In this document: in pieces, positions 46,846 through 59,188 of the stretch
Layout of the letters: each line of letters opens with the position of its first letter
Numbering within the stretch: the stretch's first letter is position 1
Assembly (NCBI GenBank): GCA_026419775.2
Contig: JAOPGA020000178.1
Location: 1-64,000, forward strand
Length of the DNA: 64,000 nucleotides
Origin: Acrasis kona
Taxonomy: Eukaryota > Heterolobosea > Eutetramitea > Acrasida > Acrasidae
Direction: 5' to 3'
Program-made: the position numbers and the translations under genes
Notes under the pieces: generated by a model
The model's database searches: none
What the model saw: only the letters and a program-made list of their open reading frames with translations
Told to the model about the DNA's origin: nothing

Positions 46846-48942
46846 ATGAAAATATACTTTGTACTCTGCATTCTTATATCACTGTTCCTCAGTACATTTG
46901 TAGCAGCGAATGAGAAGCTTGATCAGCTCAAGACATTTACTCAAGATCAAGGCGATTGGCTAACGACTAACCAAGGTCTATTGGTATCAGATGACAACAA
47001 CCAACTCAAAGCAGGTCCTAGAGGCCCTTCCTTGCTTGAGGACTTCCACTTTAGAGAAAAGATGACCCACTTTGATCACGAAAGAATTCCTGAGAGAATT
47101 GTTCATGCAAGAGGTGTTGGTGCACACGGATACTTTCAACCCTATGAAGACTTTTCTGAATATACCAAAGCAGCTTTGTTCAAAGATCCATCAAAGAAAA
47201 CACCAGTATTTGTAAGATTTAGCACGGTTGCAGGAAGTAGAGGTTCAACAGACATCCCTCGTGATGTTCGTGGCTTTGCGATCAAATTCTACACCGAAGA
47301 AGGCATCTGGGATATGGTCGGCAACAACATTCCCATCTTTTTCATTCAGGATGCAGTCAAGTTCCCTGATCTAATCCATTCCGTCAAACCAGAACCACAC
47401 AACGAAGTGCCCCAAGCACAATCAGCTCACGACACATTCTGGGATTTCGCCTCGCTCACACCAGAGACAACACACATGCTCATGTGGGTCATGTCTGATA
47501 GAGGAATACCAAGGAGTCTAAGCACCATGGAAGGCTTTGGAATTCACACATTCAGATTAATCAACGCCAGTGGTAAATCAAGATTTGTAAAGTTCCATCT
47601 CAAGCCCATCGAAAAGGGAGTCCACTCGTTCGTATGGAACGAAGCACTCAAAGTGAGCGGCCAAGATCCAGATTTCCACAGAAGAGACATTGAAGCTCTG
47701 ATCGAATCAGGCAATCCTCTCGAATGGAACGTCGGGTTCCAAATCATCGAGGAAGATCAAGTATCCAAGTTTGATTTTGACATTCTTGATGCCACCAAAT
47801 TAATTCCAGAAGAAGATTTCCCCATTAAATTTGTTGGTAAATTGGTGTTGGACAAGATGCCCGACAATTACTTTGCAGAGACAGAACAAGTAGCCTTCCA
47901 CCCTGGTCATGTAGTACCTGGCATCGACTTTACCAACGATCCGCTGTTACAGGGTAGATTGCACTCTTACATTGATACGCAAATCAGTCGCGTTGGAATT
48001 AATTTTGCAGAAATTCCAATCAACCAACCCATCAACAAGGCCAGAAACAACCAAAGAGATGGACGCGGAAGAATGCACATTAACAAGGGAAAGGTCAGCT
48101 ACTTCCCCAATTCACTAGGCAACAACAAGCCAAGTCCAAGTGCTCAAGGCTACGTATCTCATCACGAGAGAATCGAAGGATGGAAGGTGAGAGAGAGAAG
48201 CGCTTCGTTCGCGGATCACTTCTCACAAGCAACGATGTTTTGGAACAGCATGGCTGATTGGGAGAAGAAACACATTATCGACGCATTCTCGTTCGAACTC
48301 AACATGGTACAAGACCAGGGCGTTCGTTCTGCTGTGGTCAATAATCTACTCATCAACGTCAACGAAACGCTTGCTCAAGGCGTGAGCTTAAAGACTGGCA
48401 TCGAAATTACTGCAAAGAGAAGCAGCGTTGCTTACAAGAAGGCCTCTCCTTCTTTGAGCATGGACAAGAAATCACAAAGCATCAAGGGGCGCAAAGTGGC
48501 CGTTTTGGTTGCTGATGGATTTGATTTTGCCGAGTACGGAAATGTATCCAAAACTATCACCGACCAAAAGGCGAGCGTTGTTGTGATATCAAATAAAGCT
48601 GGTTTTGTTGTTGCTGCTGGTGGTCAAAAAGTGAAAATTGACAAACCGTTAGAAAATGCACCAAGCGTATTGTTTGATGCATGGGTTGTGATTGGTGGGG
48701 AAGCCTCTTCAAAGACGTTGGGTTCTTCAGGTTTGGCCAATCATGGTCTCAAGGAGACTTTTATGCACGGAAAGCCAGTCGCTGCTCTCGGTACCTCTTC
48801 AAAGTTGTTGTACCAAAATAACATCCCGGTTGATATAAATCAGGGTGTGTTTAGCAAATACTTGGAGTTTGGAGCCTTGTTTGTCGAAGCACTCAAGAGA
48901 CACAAATATTTTAATAGAAGCATTGAGTCGATAGACGCCTAA
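46846..48942 (+). CDS. Secreted large-subunit (clade 2) catalase with C-terminal DJ-1/PfpI-like domain
   Basis: 698 residues, single exon. N-terminal signal peptide (about 1-21, MKIYFVLCILISLFLSTFVA). Catalase core: distal haem His in RIVHARGVGAHG (H87), Asn in MVGNNIPIFFIQDA (N160), and proximal haem Tyr in LHSYIDTQISRVG (Y375). After the core, a flavodoxin-like GATase1/DJ-1 domain from about 545 (GRKVAVLVADGFDFAEY) marks the HPII/KatE large-subunit class found in bacteria and fungi; the domain is not known to be catalytic. It decomposes hydrogen peroxide. The signal peptide suggests release or a lysosome/phagosome location, fitting a bacterivore. Absence of introns in an intron-rich neighbourhood is compatible with transfer from a bacterium or fungus, but not proof. 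Confidence 0.93.
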   Translation: MKIYFVLCILISLFLSTFVAANEKLDQLKTFTQDQGDWLTTNQGLLVSDDNNQLKAGPRGPSLLEDFHFREKMTHFDHERIPERIVHARGVGAHGYFQPYEDFSEYTKAALFKDPSKKTPVFVRFSTVAGSRGSTDIPRDVRGFAIKFYTEEGIWDMVGNNIPIFFIQDAVKFPDLIHSVKPEPHNEVPQAQSAHDTFWDFASLTPETTHMLMWVMSDRGIPRSLSTMEGFGIHTFRLINASGKSRFVKFHLKPIEKGVHSFVWNEALKVSGQDPDFHRRDIEALIESGNPLEWNVGFQIIEEDQVSKFDFDILDATKLIPEEDFPIKFVGKLVLDKMPDNYFAETEQVAFHPGHVVPGIDFTNDPLLQGRLHSYIDTQISRVGINFAEIPINQPINKARNNQRDGRGRMHINKGKVSYFPNSLGNNKPSPSAQGYVSHHERIEGWKVRERSASFADHFSQATMFWNSMADWEKKHIIDAFSFELNMVQDQGVRSAVVNNLLINVNETLAQGVSLKTGIEITAKRSSVAYKKASPSLSMDKKSQSIKGRKVAVLVADGFDFAEYGNVSKTITDQKASVVVISNKAGFVVAAGGQKVKIDKPLENAPSVLFDAWVVIGGEASSKTLGSSGLANHGLKETFMHGKPVAALGTSSKLLYQNNIPVDINQGVFSKYLEFGALFVEALKRHKYFNRSIESIDA

Positions 48943-49009
48943 TAAAATACCTTAATATTTAAAAGATGTTACAGTGTTCGTTGCCGTACGAAATAGTTTA
49001 ATGTACATG

Positions 49010-49925
49010 TTACTCTTTTTTCAAGTCTTTCAACTTCACATCAATTAGATCAACTCCAACTGTTTGATAAGATAAAAGAGATGACTTCCTCACAAAAAGA
49101 CCAGTGTACTTTAAATACCAACTTATCAGTTGTTGTAGGTATATTTCAAATTCAGCTTTGTACTTGGCAATGTCCTCCACATTGTGATCCTTCATGTTTA
49201 TTTTGAGACCATACTCCAAAAGCTCATCTGCTCTTCGATGCATCTCTTCGACAGAAGCATTCATTATTCTGCTAGTTGCATACGCTACCTCCCCTGGTGT
49301 ATACCCGACGCCAATTACCATCTTCATTGTAATGTCCATGTTTGTACCGTCCAGTGTTTGTACCCTTACCGTCTTATTGAAGGGTATATCGGATTCATTT
49401 ATAATTCCTGTTGCTTCTAGAAAAGGGATCACATAACAGCCCTCATCAACAGTGTATGCCCTATTGAGTGCTCCGTAGTCGGACATGAGACCTTCGCTTC
49501 TTCTGTAAACAATTAAAAGCTTATCTTTTCCGCCCATCATGAATCTGGACATGTAGTGCATCCTGAAGAGGGCAGCACCAAGCGCCATTCCTCCGAGAGA
49601 AGATATTATAAAAGCTGAAAGAGTGAAAATTAAAAGTAAAAACTACGTACACTTCCAATCTAATCGACAATCTTCAAACAAGATCTGACACAAATGCACA
49701 TCCTTAAAACGATGCTCGCCATGGTTATCGTCTTTCTTGTACTCGAGTAAATTTCGTCTGTATGCGTAGAAAGAAGAACCGGGTGCTTCTTTAATTTAAT
49801 ATCTTGATAATCCGAAAGAAAAACTTACATGCAAGAATATCAGAACATATTTTGTACCCTATTGCACTGGACGCGCCTATGTAAGCAGAATACACAATCA
49901 TCCTATATGCCCGGGTGCTGTTCAT
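49010..49925 (-). CDS. Unknown membrane-associated protein, three exons
   Basis: 278 residues from exons 49925-49829, 49785-49651 and 49614-49010, with introns of 43 and 36 nt. The second join creates DWKSFIISSLGGMALGAALF, a hydrophobic segment near residue 85; another weak one lies near 8-28 (MIVYSAYIGASSAIGYKI). The following region (VYRRSEG, YVIPFLEATGII, KTVRVQTLDGTNMDITMKMVIGV) has the strand pattern of SPFH/band-7 proteins, ending in helices, but the match is faint. No cysteine or catalytic motif. I do not recognise the family. Confidence 0.6.
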
Positions 49926-50206
49926 TTTTGATGGTTGGCATTGTTACAAACGGCATAAATCGTAATAAATGAGTTTTGATGGCGACTGAACGATCAAAAC
50001 AATGTATATCAAATTAGATTATAAAATTCTGATAATATTGAAAGAATCGCTAGTAAAAACTCATAAACTCCTGTGGTTAAAACCTTTGTAAGGTGGGCCC
50101 AGCTCCTGTTGGCGGCTATTACAGCTAATCTTAGATCTCGTTTAATTATAACTGGCAACAATAAATTGATTTGTCCGTGTAACCACTCACCAAAAATCAA
50201 ACAACA

Positions 50207-50452
50207 ATGAGATCATTCTGGGTCGCTTTACTATTGCTCGTAGCAATGATTCAACTTGTGAAGGGAAATTGCTGCTGCTGTTGTGGAGATGCTTATCAAA
50301 GAATGGAAATGGCCATGGCACACCGTCAAAGAAACATTCAAGCAAACCCCGGAGCATATAACGTTTGGACTAGGTTTTATGAGGTTGATGGCTACGCAAA
50401 GTTAGAGAACAAAAATAGTGTTATTAGAGGAAAAGTCGAACAAAAACTGTAA
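50207..50452 (+). CDS. Small secreted protein with a five-cysteine run
   Basis: 81 residues. Signal peptide about 1-20 (MRSFWVALLLLVAMIQLVKG), then NCCCCCGDAYQ, so the mature N-terminus would carry five adjacent cysteines. The rest is hydrophilic (MEMAMAHRQRNIQANPGAYNVWTRFYEVDGYAKLENK) split by a WTRFYE core and ends KVEQKL. Function unknown; metal binding or disulfide multimers are possible. Its own short leader and an AT-rich 3' side support a real gene, but conservation is untested. Confidence 0.6.
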   Translation: MRSFWVALLLLVAMIQLVKGNCCCCCGDAYQRMEMAMAHRQRNIQANPGAYNVWTRFYEVDGYAKLENKNSVIRGKVEQKL

Positions 50453-50608
50453 ATACCATTAAATGTACATATTTGAATTACTATACCACGCGTCTTCTTT
50501 CTCATTCAACTCTCAGTTGTCTCAACAAAGCATCAATAGAAATGTGAATCTGATGTTACACAAAAACCCACTCAGACCCATAAAAAAAATTTAATAATTA
50601 TACATAAT

Positions 50609-52391
50609 TTACTTTCCCGATAACTTGATCTTATCCTTCAAATCATGGAGTGCTTCATAATTCTTCTTTTGGGAAAGTACCGCTCTTGCATCCTGAATCT
50701 TTCCTGGTAAATTCCACAACAGCACGCCAACGACTTTATTCTCGCGTAAATAATACACCACACCCTTTCCAAATTGAGAATTTCTATAAGGAGCAGGCGC
50801 ACTGCTCCATGGAGTTCCACTCTGAGTCACGCTGACACCATCCCACACTGCATAAGTGTTCAAGCTGCTGTTAATCTCTCCAACTGCTTCAAAGTTAACG
50901 GGTCCCACATCACTCCAAAACATTGAAATGTGATTGTATGCCTTCTTTTGTCCTGCCTGTGCGCTCATGTTCAATCCTGCATGTTTTCCGGTGCTTGATG
51001 CATGTTCGTAATGTTCTGATCTTCTTCTTCCCAATACAGAGTCGTAGTAGCTCAACACATCTCCGGCGACGAAAACATTGTTTCTTGCCTCTAATTCGCT
51101 ATTGGTCACCGATGCCTCCATTCACCGGATCAATTTCTAATCCGGCCTTTTCTGCTAGTTCAGTATTTGGATACAATCCTGTGGCAGTGATGACGTAGTC
51201 GGCATCGATGGTCTCTCCATTGTCCATCTTGATTTGAACACCTTGTCCCTTCTTGTCCACGCTGGTGACGTGTAGGTTGGGTTTTAGTTGAACGCCTGCT
51301 GATTGTAACACCTTGCGGATGCGCTTGGACAAATAACGTGGTAAGTTTCTAGCCAATACTTCAGGCTCCAAAAAGACTTGAACGACTTTGGGTCCGTTAC
51401 GTTGTGCTAATGCGTATGCTAACTCCGTTCCCAAAAAGCTACCTCCAATCACAACGACCGTTCCCTTCTTGCTTGCTACTTCGTCCAACTTCTACTTGTG
51501 TTAATGTGACAAATAAGAATTTTTTCTTAACCTTAAAGTCATCCAATGTTCTAAACGTGGAAACGTGACTTGGAATCTTTTCGTGACCAATGATTTCTCT
51601 TGGAGATCCACCTGTGGCCAACAAGCAACGTTCGTAACCAAAAGTCCTGCCGTCATGTAAGGTTATACGTTGATTGGTGACATCTAAATCAGTGACGTGG
51701 CCGCCTTTGATGAGATCGGTAAAGTCATTTTTGTATGCGGATTCCTATAAAGAATAAGAAGAGGAAGAGCAAGATTTCATACTTGTTCATAAAATACGGA
51801 GGAGTTTTGACCGGACCAGTCTTTAAATGTTAGATTATTGCTGTTGCCCTCGTCAGTTTTCCACAACTCTTTGCTGAGAGGTGGTCTTTGATAGGGTGCG
51901 TGTGGTTCCGCAGTTACAATAAGGACTTTAGCCTCGGGGTCGTTTTTACGGATGGCTTTGTAAGCAGAGTATGAGGCAGTGCCTCCACCGATTAACACAT
52001 ACTTGTAATTTGTAGCGGGAGATTTATTGAAGTCCGTAGCTATGGAATGTAGAACATGATTGTCACCTTCTTCTCTTTGTTGTTCTCTTTTTGCTGCTAG
52101 ACGCTTGTTTCTTTCTAGTCTATATTCTTCAAACTCTTTGACTCTCTCTATTTTTTTTGTGTAAAATGGCTTCTAAAAAGGTGGAAACTTACCATCACCA
52201 TGACGTATAACGTCTGTGTTGTATCTGTCTACAAGATAATTGGCTAAAGCAATAGGAGTGACTAGGCAGACAACCAAAGCCCCTGCCTTTCCACGACCCA
52301 TGTACTCGAGATCATGGAGGAATCTTGGTTTACTTCCATGGGGGTCGAATGCTTTCTTTCCAAACGAAAAAAATTGTCGAAATCTGCTCAT
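50609..52391 (-). CDS. AIFM1: Apoptosis-inducing factor-like flavoprotein (AIF), one frame break
   Basis: FAD/NAD(P)H oxidoreductase of the mitochondrial intermembrane space. Exons are 52391-52193, 52147-51783, 51744-51532 and 51491-50609, with introns of 45, 38 and 40 nt; about 552 residues if one base is ignored. Features: N-terminal basic region and TM (AGALVVCLVTPIALANYLV) for import and anchoring; FAD loop YVLIGGGTASYSA; PYQRPPLSKELW; ATGGSPR; NADH loop VVIGGSFLGTELA; FVAGDVLSYYD; and a C-terminal AIF_C domain with NHISMFWSDVGPVNFEAVG. Near 51107-51113 the frame slips: ATCGGTGACC must lose one base to give GGIVTNSELEARNN, which is the family sequence. No intron fits. Sequencing error is likeliest. 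Confidence 0.88.
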
Positions 52392-52499
52392 AATAATGTA
52401 TTGAAGAGAAGTCTAGGATGCTTTCTTTGAAAATGGTGATTGACCAATTATTGTTGGTTGACCTTGTTTTGTATCTTTGGAATGAACCTCTCAACTAAC

Positions 52500-53580
52500 A
52501 TGCTCAGGGCAGTAAGAAGGCCCTTTGTCGCTAGGATGTACTCTACATCTGGTGAAAAAGCATCCGTTCTTATATTTGGAGGTAATACCACGCTTGGCAG
52601 AAGTGTAACTGCAAAACTCGCACCACATGCGTCAAGAATCACCATCGGTTGTCTAAGCACAGCAGACGAATACAATTCAAAAAACAGACACCAGAATGTT
52701 TCTGCGGCTTTTGTCGATATCAGTGACCAAAGACAAGTGGAGCCATTAGTAGCAGAACACGATGTTGTAATTAATATGGTTGGTCCTTCCATCGAATTAG
52801 AGTATCCTTTCGTGAAAACCCACGTCGAAGGTACACCACTCACATTTATGACTTCTTCTCAAACATGTAGGTTCCAGAAACATTGCTCACAGCGCTCGTA
52901 AAAACAACACCAAACAATTAATACACGTGAGTGCACTGGGCTCAGCACCTGATCATCCTTGTGATTGGTTGGATTGGAAGTATAGAGGAGAAGTACGTTC
53001 AAAACATTTTTTTAAATCTTAACCCTTAAGGACATGGCGTATGCTAGTTTCCCAGATGCCACCATCGTGAAACCATCCCTAATGTATAGTGGAGAGAAGG
53101 ACTCGACTACTTTTGTTGATAGCATCATTAATGCGCACAAGTTCCTTCCCTTCATTGTACTCCCCTATTACAAATCACTTGTGGCTGTATGTATTTTTGT
53201 TTTTAAAATTTTACACATTGTAGCCAGTTAAAGTAGAAGATGTTGCAGACGCTATTGTTAAAGTTTCAAATGTTGGATCGGAATCTTTTGACGCAAAAGG
53301 CAAAACATTATTGTTGGAGGGTGCTGAGTCAGAAAGTTTTGGAAACGCCTTGAAGAGATTATCAGGAAAGCCAGTCCTCTACCTTCCACAATCATATGCT
53401 CAATTCATTTTGGCCATCAATCAATTCCTTCCTGGTGCCCGCCTCACACGTGACCACATTGGAGCCTTTGAGGCTGGTGACATAACCGTCGAACAAGTTA
53501 TGAGTGACATTTTTGATCCGAGGATTAAAGAAAATTTGCTAACATTCAAAGACATTGGTATCAACCCACGAAAGTTGTAA
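52500..53580 (+). CDS. NDUFA9: NDUFA9-like complex I subunit (39 kDa, atypical SDR)
   Basis: Accessory subunit of mitochondrial NADH dehydrogenase with a tightly bound NADPH. Exons are 52500-52830, 52871-52992, 53031-53186 and 53224-53580, with introns of 40, 38 and 37 nt; 321 residues. The start MLRAVRRPFVARMYSTSG is a mitochondrial presequence; in-frame ATGs further upstream (52482) are less fitting. Nucleotide loop IFGGNTTLGRSVTAKL, then THVEGSRNIAHSARK and LIHVSALGSAPDH across the first intron, and the family segment DATIVKPSLMYSGEKD. Stop is followed within 10 bases by AATAAA. Divergent from AIF with about 110 bases between starts, so two mitochondrial genes may share a promoter region. 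Confidence 0.9.
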
Positions 53581-53697
53581 AAGGAAATAAAATGGGATTT
53601 ATTGTTCACAAACCGATGATGTTTTTGTGCTTTTTGTAAGCATGATTGTATGCGATGGTTTTATTCTAAAAATACAAAATACAAATAAACAATATGA

Positions 53698-53970
53698 ACC
53701 CGTTATTTGCTCCTGAGTGATGGCGAACTCGTCAAAAAAGAACTCGAGTCCATGATCAATCTCGAAAATGTGGATTAAAAAACCCTCGTCGCAAGGTTAA
53801 AGAGAAAGTTCAGTGATTTCGCCATCCAAAACATTACGAAGTTTGTCTACAATAGTTACTGCGAGTAAATTGGATCAAACAGCGATGCACCTCCAAGAAT
53901 GTACCACTCAAGTCAGGTCGTAGGAAAGGAGATTATCGTTGTTGGTGTGACCGGAAATGAACCTAACCAA
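53698..53970 (+). pseudogene. Kelch-type gene remnant (orientation not certain)
   Basis: One plus-strand frame reads protein-like for about 90 codons but contains two TAA stops (near 53776 and 53866). The last part, DAPPRMYHSSQVVGKEIIVV, is a typical kelch blade (R-x-x-H-S ... VVG..I.V.G). The stops could also lie in introns: a 33-nt and a 42-nt GT-AG pair would both keep the frame. The antisense strand is also partly open and ends near 53606 with a coding-like tail, so a small minus-strand gene is an alternative. Convergent RUVBL1 and NDUFA9 leave only about 430 bases here. Confidence 0.4.
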
Positions 53971-54014
53971 GTACGACAATGGTGGATACGTTTTGCAACA
54001 CAAATAAATATTTA

Positions 54015-56174
<2,160 letters not shown>

Positions 56175-56176
56175 AA

Positions 56177-57631
56177 TTAATTTTGTATAATTTTATAAAA
56201 AAAAATGTCATTCTTTGTCTTGTCAGCTTCAAAATCTTCTATACATAGTTGTGTGTGCTTTGTTATGTTGGGAAGCACCTTCTTCTTGGTTGTGCCACTA
56301 TTACTTTTGCGGATGAATATATTGGTGTTGGGTTGAGGTGGGGGTGCCGGTATTGTGGGTGGTTTGGGTATCATTGATGTTTCCTGGTCGAAGGGAACAG
56401 GGACTGAATATGATGTGTTGTAGTGACGAACAGGTCTGTTTGTTGGTCCAGAGGGATCGGTAATAGGTGCTGGCGGTTTTGGTATTTGTTCAAAGGGATT
56501 TGCCTGTGCATCCAATGTATTTGAACTTTTGAACTTTGAAGGATAAAAGTCCGAAATAATGGCGCGTAGTTTTGTCATTTCTAATCTCACCGTAGAAGGG
56601 AAATCATTAGGGTTGTACTCTGTAAACTCAACAATAGATGTTATACTTGTTTTTATTGCCTTTGATACGGAGTGATATATAACTGTTCCTTCGACATTAA
56701 CATCAGAATTGAATGTGTGCGAATAATAAACAACAAGAAATGCTTTTTGGTTCATGAACAGCTCAATCTCCGTTACATAAACATACAATGATGATGCAAT
56801 TTTATACAAATACAGTGTTTGCTTGTTACTGCTGGATGTTGTATATTCACAACAACCCCTCAATGTGCACCAAAGAACACTATAAGGGTTAGGATTGTTT
56901 GGACATAAGTTGCTCTCCAAAGTACTCTCAGTAGCTTTGGATTTTAATAGTACACGATATTCAGAAGATGATAAAAGCATCGCCTGTAAAACGCCTTCCA
57001 CACAAAGTACATTATCAAAGCATGTCTCGTAGGTCGGGGATGTTAATGTGGAAACTATAAATTTTGTTCTGAAGCTATCCAAATCTTGTGGATTAAATTG
57101 GATTTGTTTTGTTGTTTGTGTTGAGCCGAAGGTATAAGTATAGTTGTCTGCGTCAGATTTGTGTTGTTGCTCCTCTAATTTGATGAAGTCCTTTAAAAAT
57201 GATTCATAATGTTGTTGAAATAAGTGTAACACCCTAAAGCACATCTAGTTCAGGTTAATAATTGATTTTCATCAATCTTACCATTGATAGTGATTGTGGG
57301 CTACATTTTGTTTGGTGTGCGGTGGAACTGAATAGCGCTGTTATTATTTTGCCATTATCAGACACGGACACGTACCAACCGTGAAGTTTAAGTGAGCTAC
57401 ACTGTGCACTGGAAACATTAATTATCAATAATTGAAGTTTTCATACTGTCCATTGAATTCTTGAAGAGCAGCTATGACCAAACAAAGTTGAGGGATATTA
57501 ATAGATGCATCAAGCTCAGAACCATCTAGTGTACAGCATAATAAGCATGTTTTTAGTTTCGACATGACGACGCAAAAAGTTTGTGTATTTGTTATGTTCC
57601 ATGCTTTGATAGGTGTTGATGCCGCTGACAT
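56177..57631 (-). CDS. Longin-like N-terminus protein with NPF and proline-rich tail, unknown
   Basis: 459 residues from exons 57631-57447, 57408-57282 and 57244-56177 (introns 38 and 37 nt). The start could also be 57565 (MSKLKTCLLCCTLDG), which would place the first strand at the very N-terminus. The first 120 residues alternate strands and helices in a longin-like order (LLCCTLDGSEL, LKLHGWYVSVSDNGKIITALF, LHLFQQHYESFLKDFI), but I cannot name a family. Later parts have further alpha/beta structure, an NPFEQ motif, and proline-rich stretches (PKPPAPITDP, PKPPTIPAPPPQPN). A membrane-traffic adaptor would fit; this is a guess. Confidence 0.6.
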
Positions 57632-57835
57632 TACAATTGGTTTGTTCAACTAAGCGGTAATAGTTGGTTGAGTGTTCTTGAAAAAACAAAAATGTGCGGA
57701 GACTTGTCATCGAGAACAAATTATAGAAAAGCTTCATTCATCTCAAAGCTACCATCGAATCACTTTCGCAAGAATCGTTCATGCTAATGATTTATGCACT
57801 GTTATGAACAATACACATTATTCATCTCAAAAGTG

Positions 57836-57928
57836 ACGACAGTGGGGTTTGAACCCACGCCCTCTCGGACTGGAGCCTAAATCCAGCGCCTTAGACCAAT
57901 ACCGTTTTCAAACTCGGCCATATCGCCA
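57836..57928 (-). tRNA. tRNA-Leu(UAG) with a 14-base D-loop insertion
   Basis: Read on the minus strand: 7-bp acceptor stem GGCGATA/TGTCGTC (two G-U pairs), D stem GCC/GGC, anticodon stem CTGGA/TCCAG with loop TTTAGGC (anticodon TAG, reads CUA), an 11-base class II variable arm, T arm GTGGG-TTCAAAC-CCCAC. All typical of a eukaryotic tRNA-Leu. The anticodon loop has no intron, but the D loop carries about 14 extra bases between GAGT and GGTCTAA. Removing them gives a normal D loop and normal A-box. CCA is not encoded, as expected. It could be a non-canonical intron or make this copy a pseudogene. Confidence 0.85.
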
Positions 57929-57984
57929 TATGAAAATTATGTTCAATTATCTATGTGGTATATATTGAATTTTTAATTTCATTT

Positions 57985-59127
57985 TTAATCAAAACTAAAA
58001 AACACGTCTGTTAATGACGTTGGCACTTTTATAAAAAGCAACTTTTTAGCAGGGACATGATAAGGAACATCCCACTCAACAACTTCCGGTTCATATACAT
58101 CTCTATAGTACAGATTGTTATCAAGAATTTTTTGTACCACATCTGCAGAACTGTAAATATCATTATAAATATATCCTATTTTGCGAGGATAAGTAGTAAC
58201 ACGAGCTAAATGCAAATCTAAAATGTACTCTGCAATGCTTTTGACATTAACTTCCTTTGGATCAAAATTTTCCATACCCCCGCAACATTTTATTTCCTGC
58301 AAAGTAATGTTTGGGAGGTACTCTTGCAGAAGATCACCATGAGTCAGAACCAGTACAACTTCGACGTTTACAAGGAACCTGCTGTTTATCGATTCTTCAA
58401 AATAATTAATTTGTTCAGTAAGACGGGAGGTTACATTATCTTCATAACATGTCTCCAAAAAACAATCTAATGCTAAACAAAGAATGACTTTTTGAACTGG
58501 AAAGCAGTGGATAACTTTTTTGCGCTCACCCCGCTGTTGACCAACATCAATTAAAGAGTTGGAGATATTTTGGTTTACAAATGAATGCTCGGTAATCCCG
58601 GTTGTTTTACATCTCATGTGGAGAATGTCGTTCTGAGATGGTATATAATCCTCTCTTACTAACACATCAAATCTGCTCATGAAATAAAAGATGCAGTACC
58701 CAAATTGATAAGCATGTTTGTGTTTTGTTCGTAATATGGTTTGTGTTGTAGCATCTGACCACATACTTCGAATCCTGTTCTGCCCTATTGTTGATTTTAT
58801 GATCGAACTCAATTCATTTCGACGAAGACAAATATCATCGTCCAGGTCTGTAAAAAAAATTGAGTTATTCATGTTGTCCGCTAACTCCCACTTCAAATTT
58901 GCTTCTTCCACTGCCAAGCATAAAGTTTTAAAAAATTTGATGATTCCAGAATAAATAATATATTTGCATTCTCTGCGAGTATCCTCATTTTTGAAAAGAC
59001 AATTTTCATCGCCTAAACAAAATTGTCTGTATAAGACAGATTTGCCTGATTCCCCGGTTCCTAAAAGAAGTATTCTTTGTCTGGAAATCGTTTGTTGAGC
59101 TATGTTCAAAGACTTTTTGTTGCCCAT
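57985..59127 (-). CDS. Divergent heterotrimeric G-protein alpha subunit
   Basis: 380 residues, single exon. MGNKKS start for N-myristoylation. G1 P-loop GTGESGKS (23-30), switch I MRCKTTGIT (Arg172 and Thr176 kept), switch II DVGQQRGERKK (194-204; usual DVGGQR, so the second Gly is Gln but the catalytic Gln is kept), G4 LTHGD instead of NKxD (262-265), G5 weak (YSSADV). The helical domain is present. Loss of NKxD predicts weak or altered guanine specificity. It may be an atypical or pseudo-GTPase. An RGS-domain protein lies about 18 kb away; partnership is speculation. Its ATG lies about 60 bases from that of the divergent TilS gene. Confidence 0.85.
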   Translation of the reverse strand: MGNKKSLNIAQQTISRQRILLLGTGESGKSVLYRQFCLGDENCLFKNEDTRRECKYIIYSGIIKFFKTLCLAVEEANLKWELADNMNNSIFFTDLDDDICLRRNELSSIIKSTIGQNRIRSMWSDATTQTILRTKHKHAYQFGYCIFYFMSRFDVLVREDYIPSQNDILHMRCKTTGITEHSFVNQNISNSLIDVGQQRGERKKVIHCFPVQKVILCLALDCFLETCYEDNVTSRLTEQINYFEESINSRFLVNVEVVLVLTHGDLLQEYLPNITLQEIKCCGGMENFDPKEVNVKSIAEYILDLHLARVTTYPRKIGYIYNDIYSSADVVQKILDNNLYYRDVYEPEVVEWDVPYHVPAKKLLFIKVPTSLTDVFFSFD

Positions 59128-59188
59128 TTTGCGAACCTGGGAACAGGTGGCCTGTCAATCACTTGAAATTTACAATCTTCAACAATAC

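Noticed and set aside
59102..59188. Upstream ATG for TilS inside the antisense G-alpha gene
   Set aside because: Would overlap the G-alpha start; the later ATGs give a better mitochondrial presequence.
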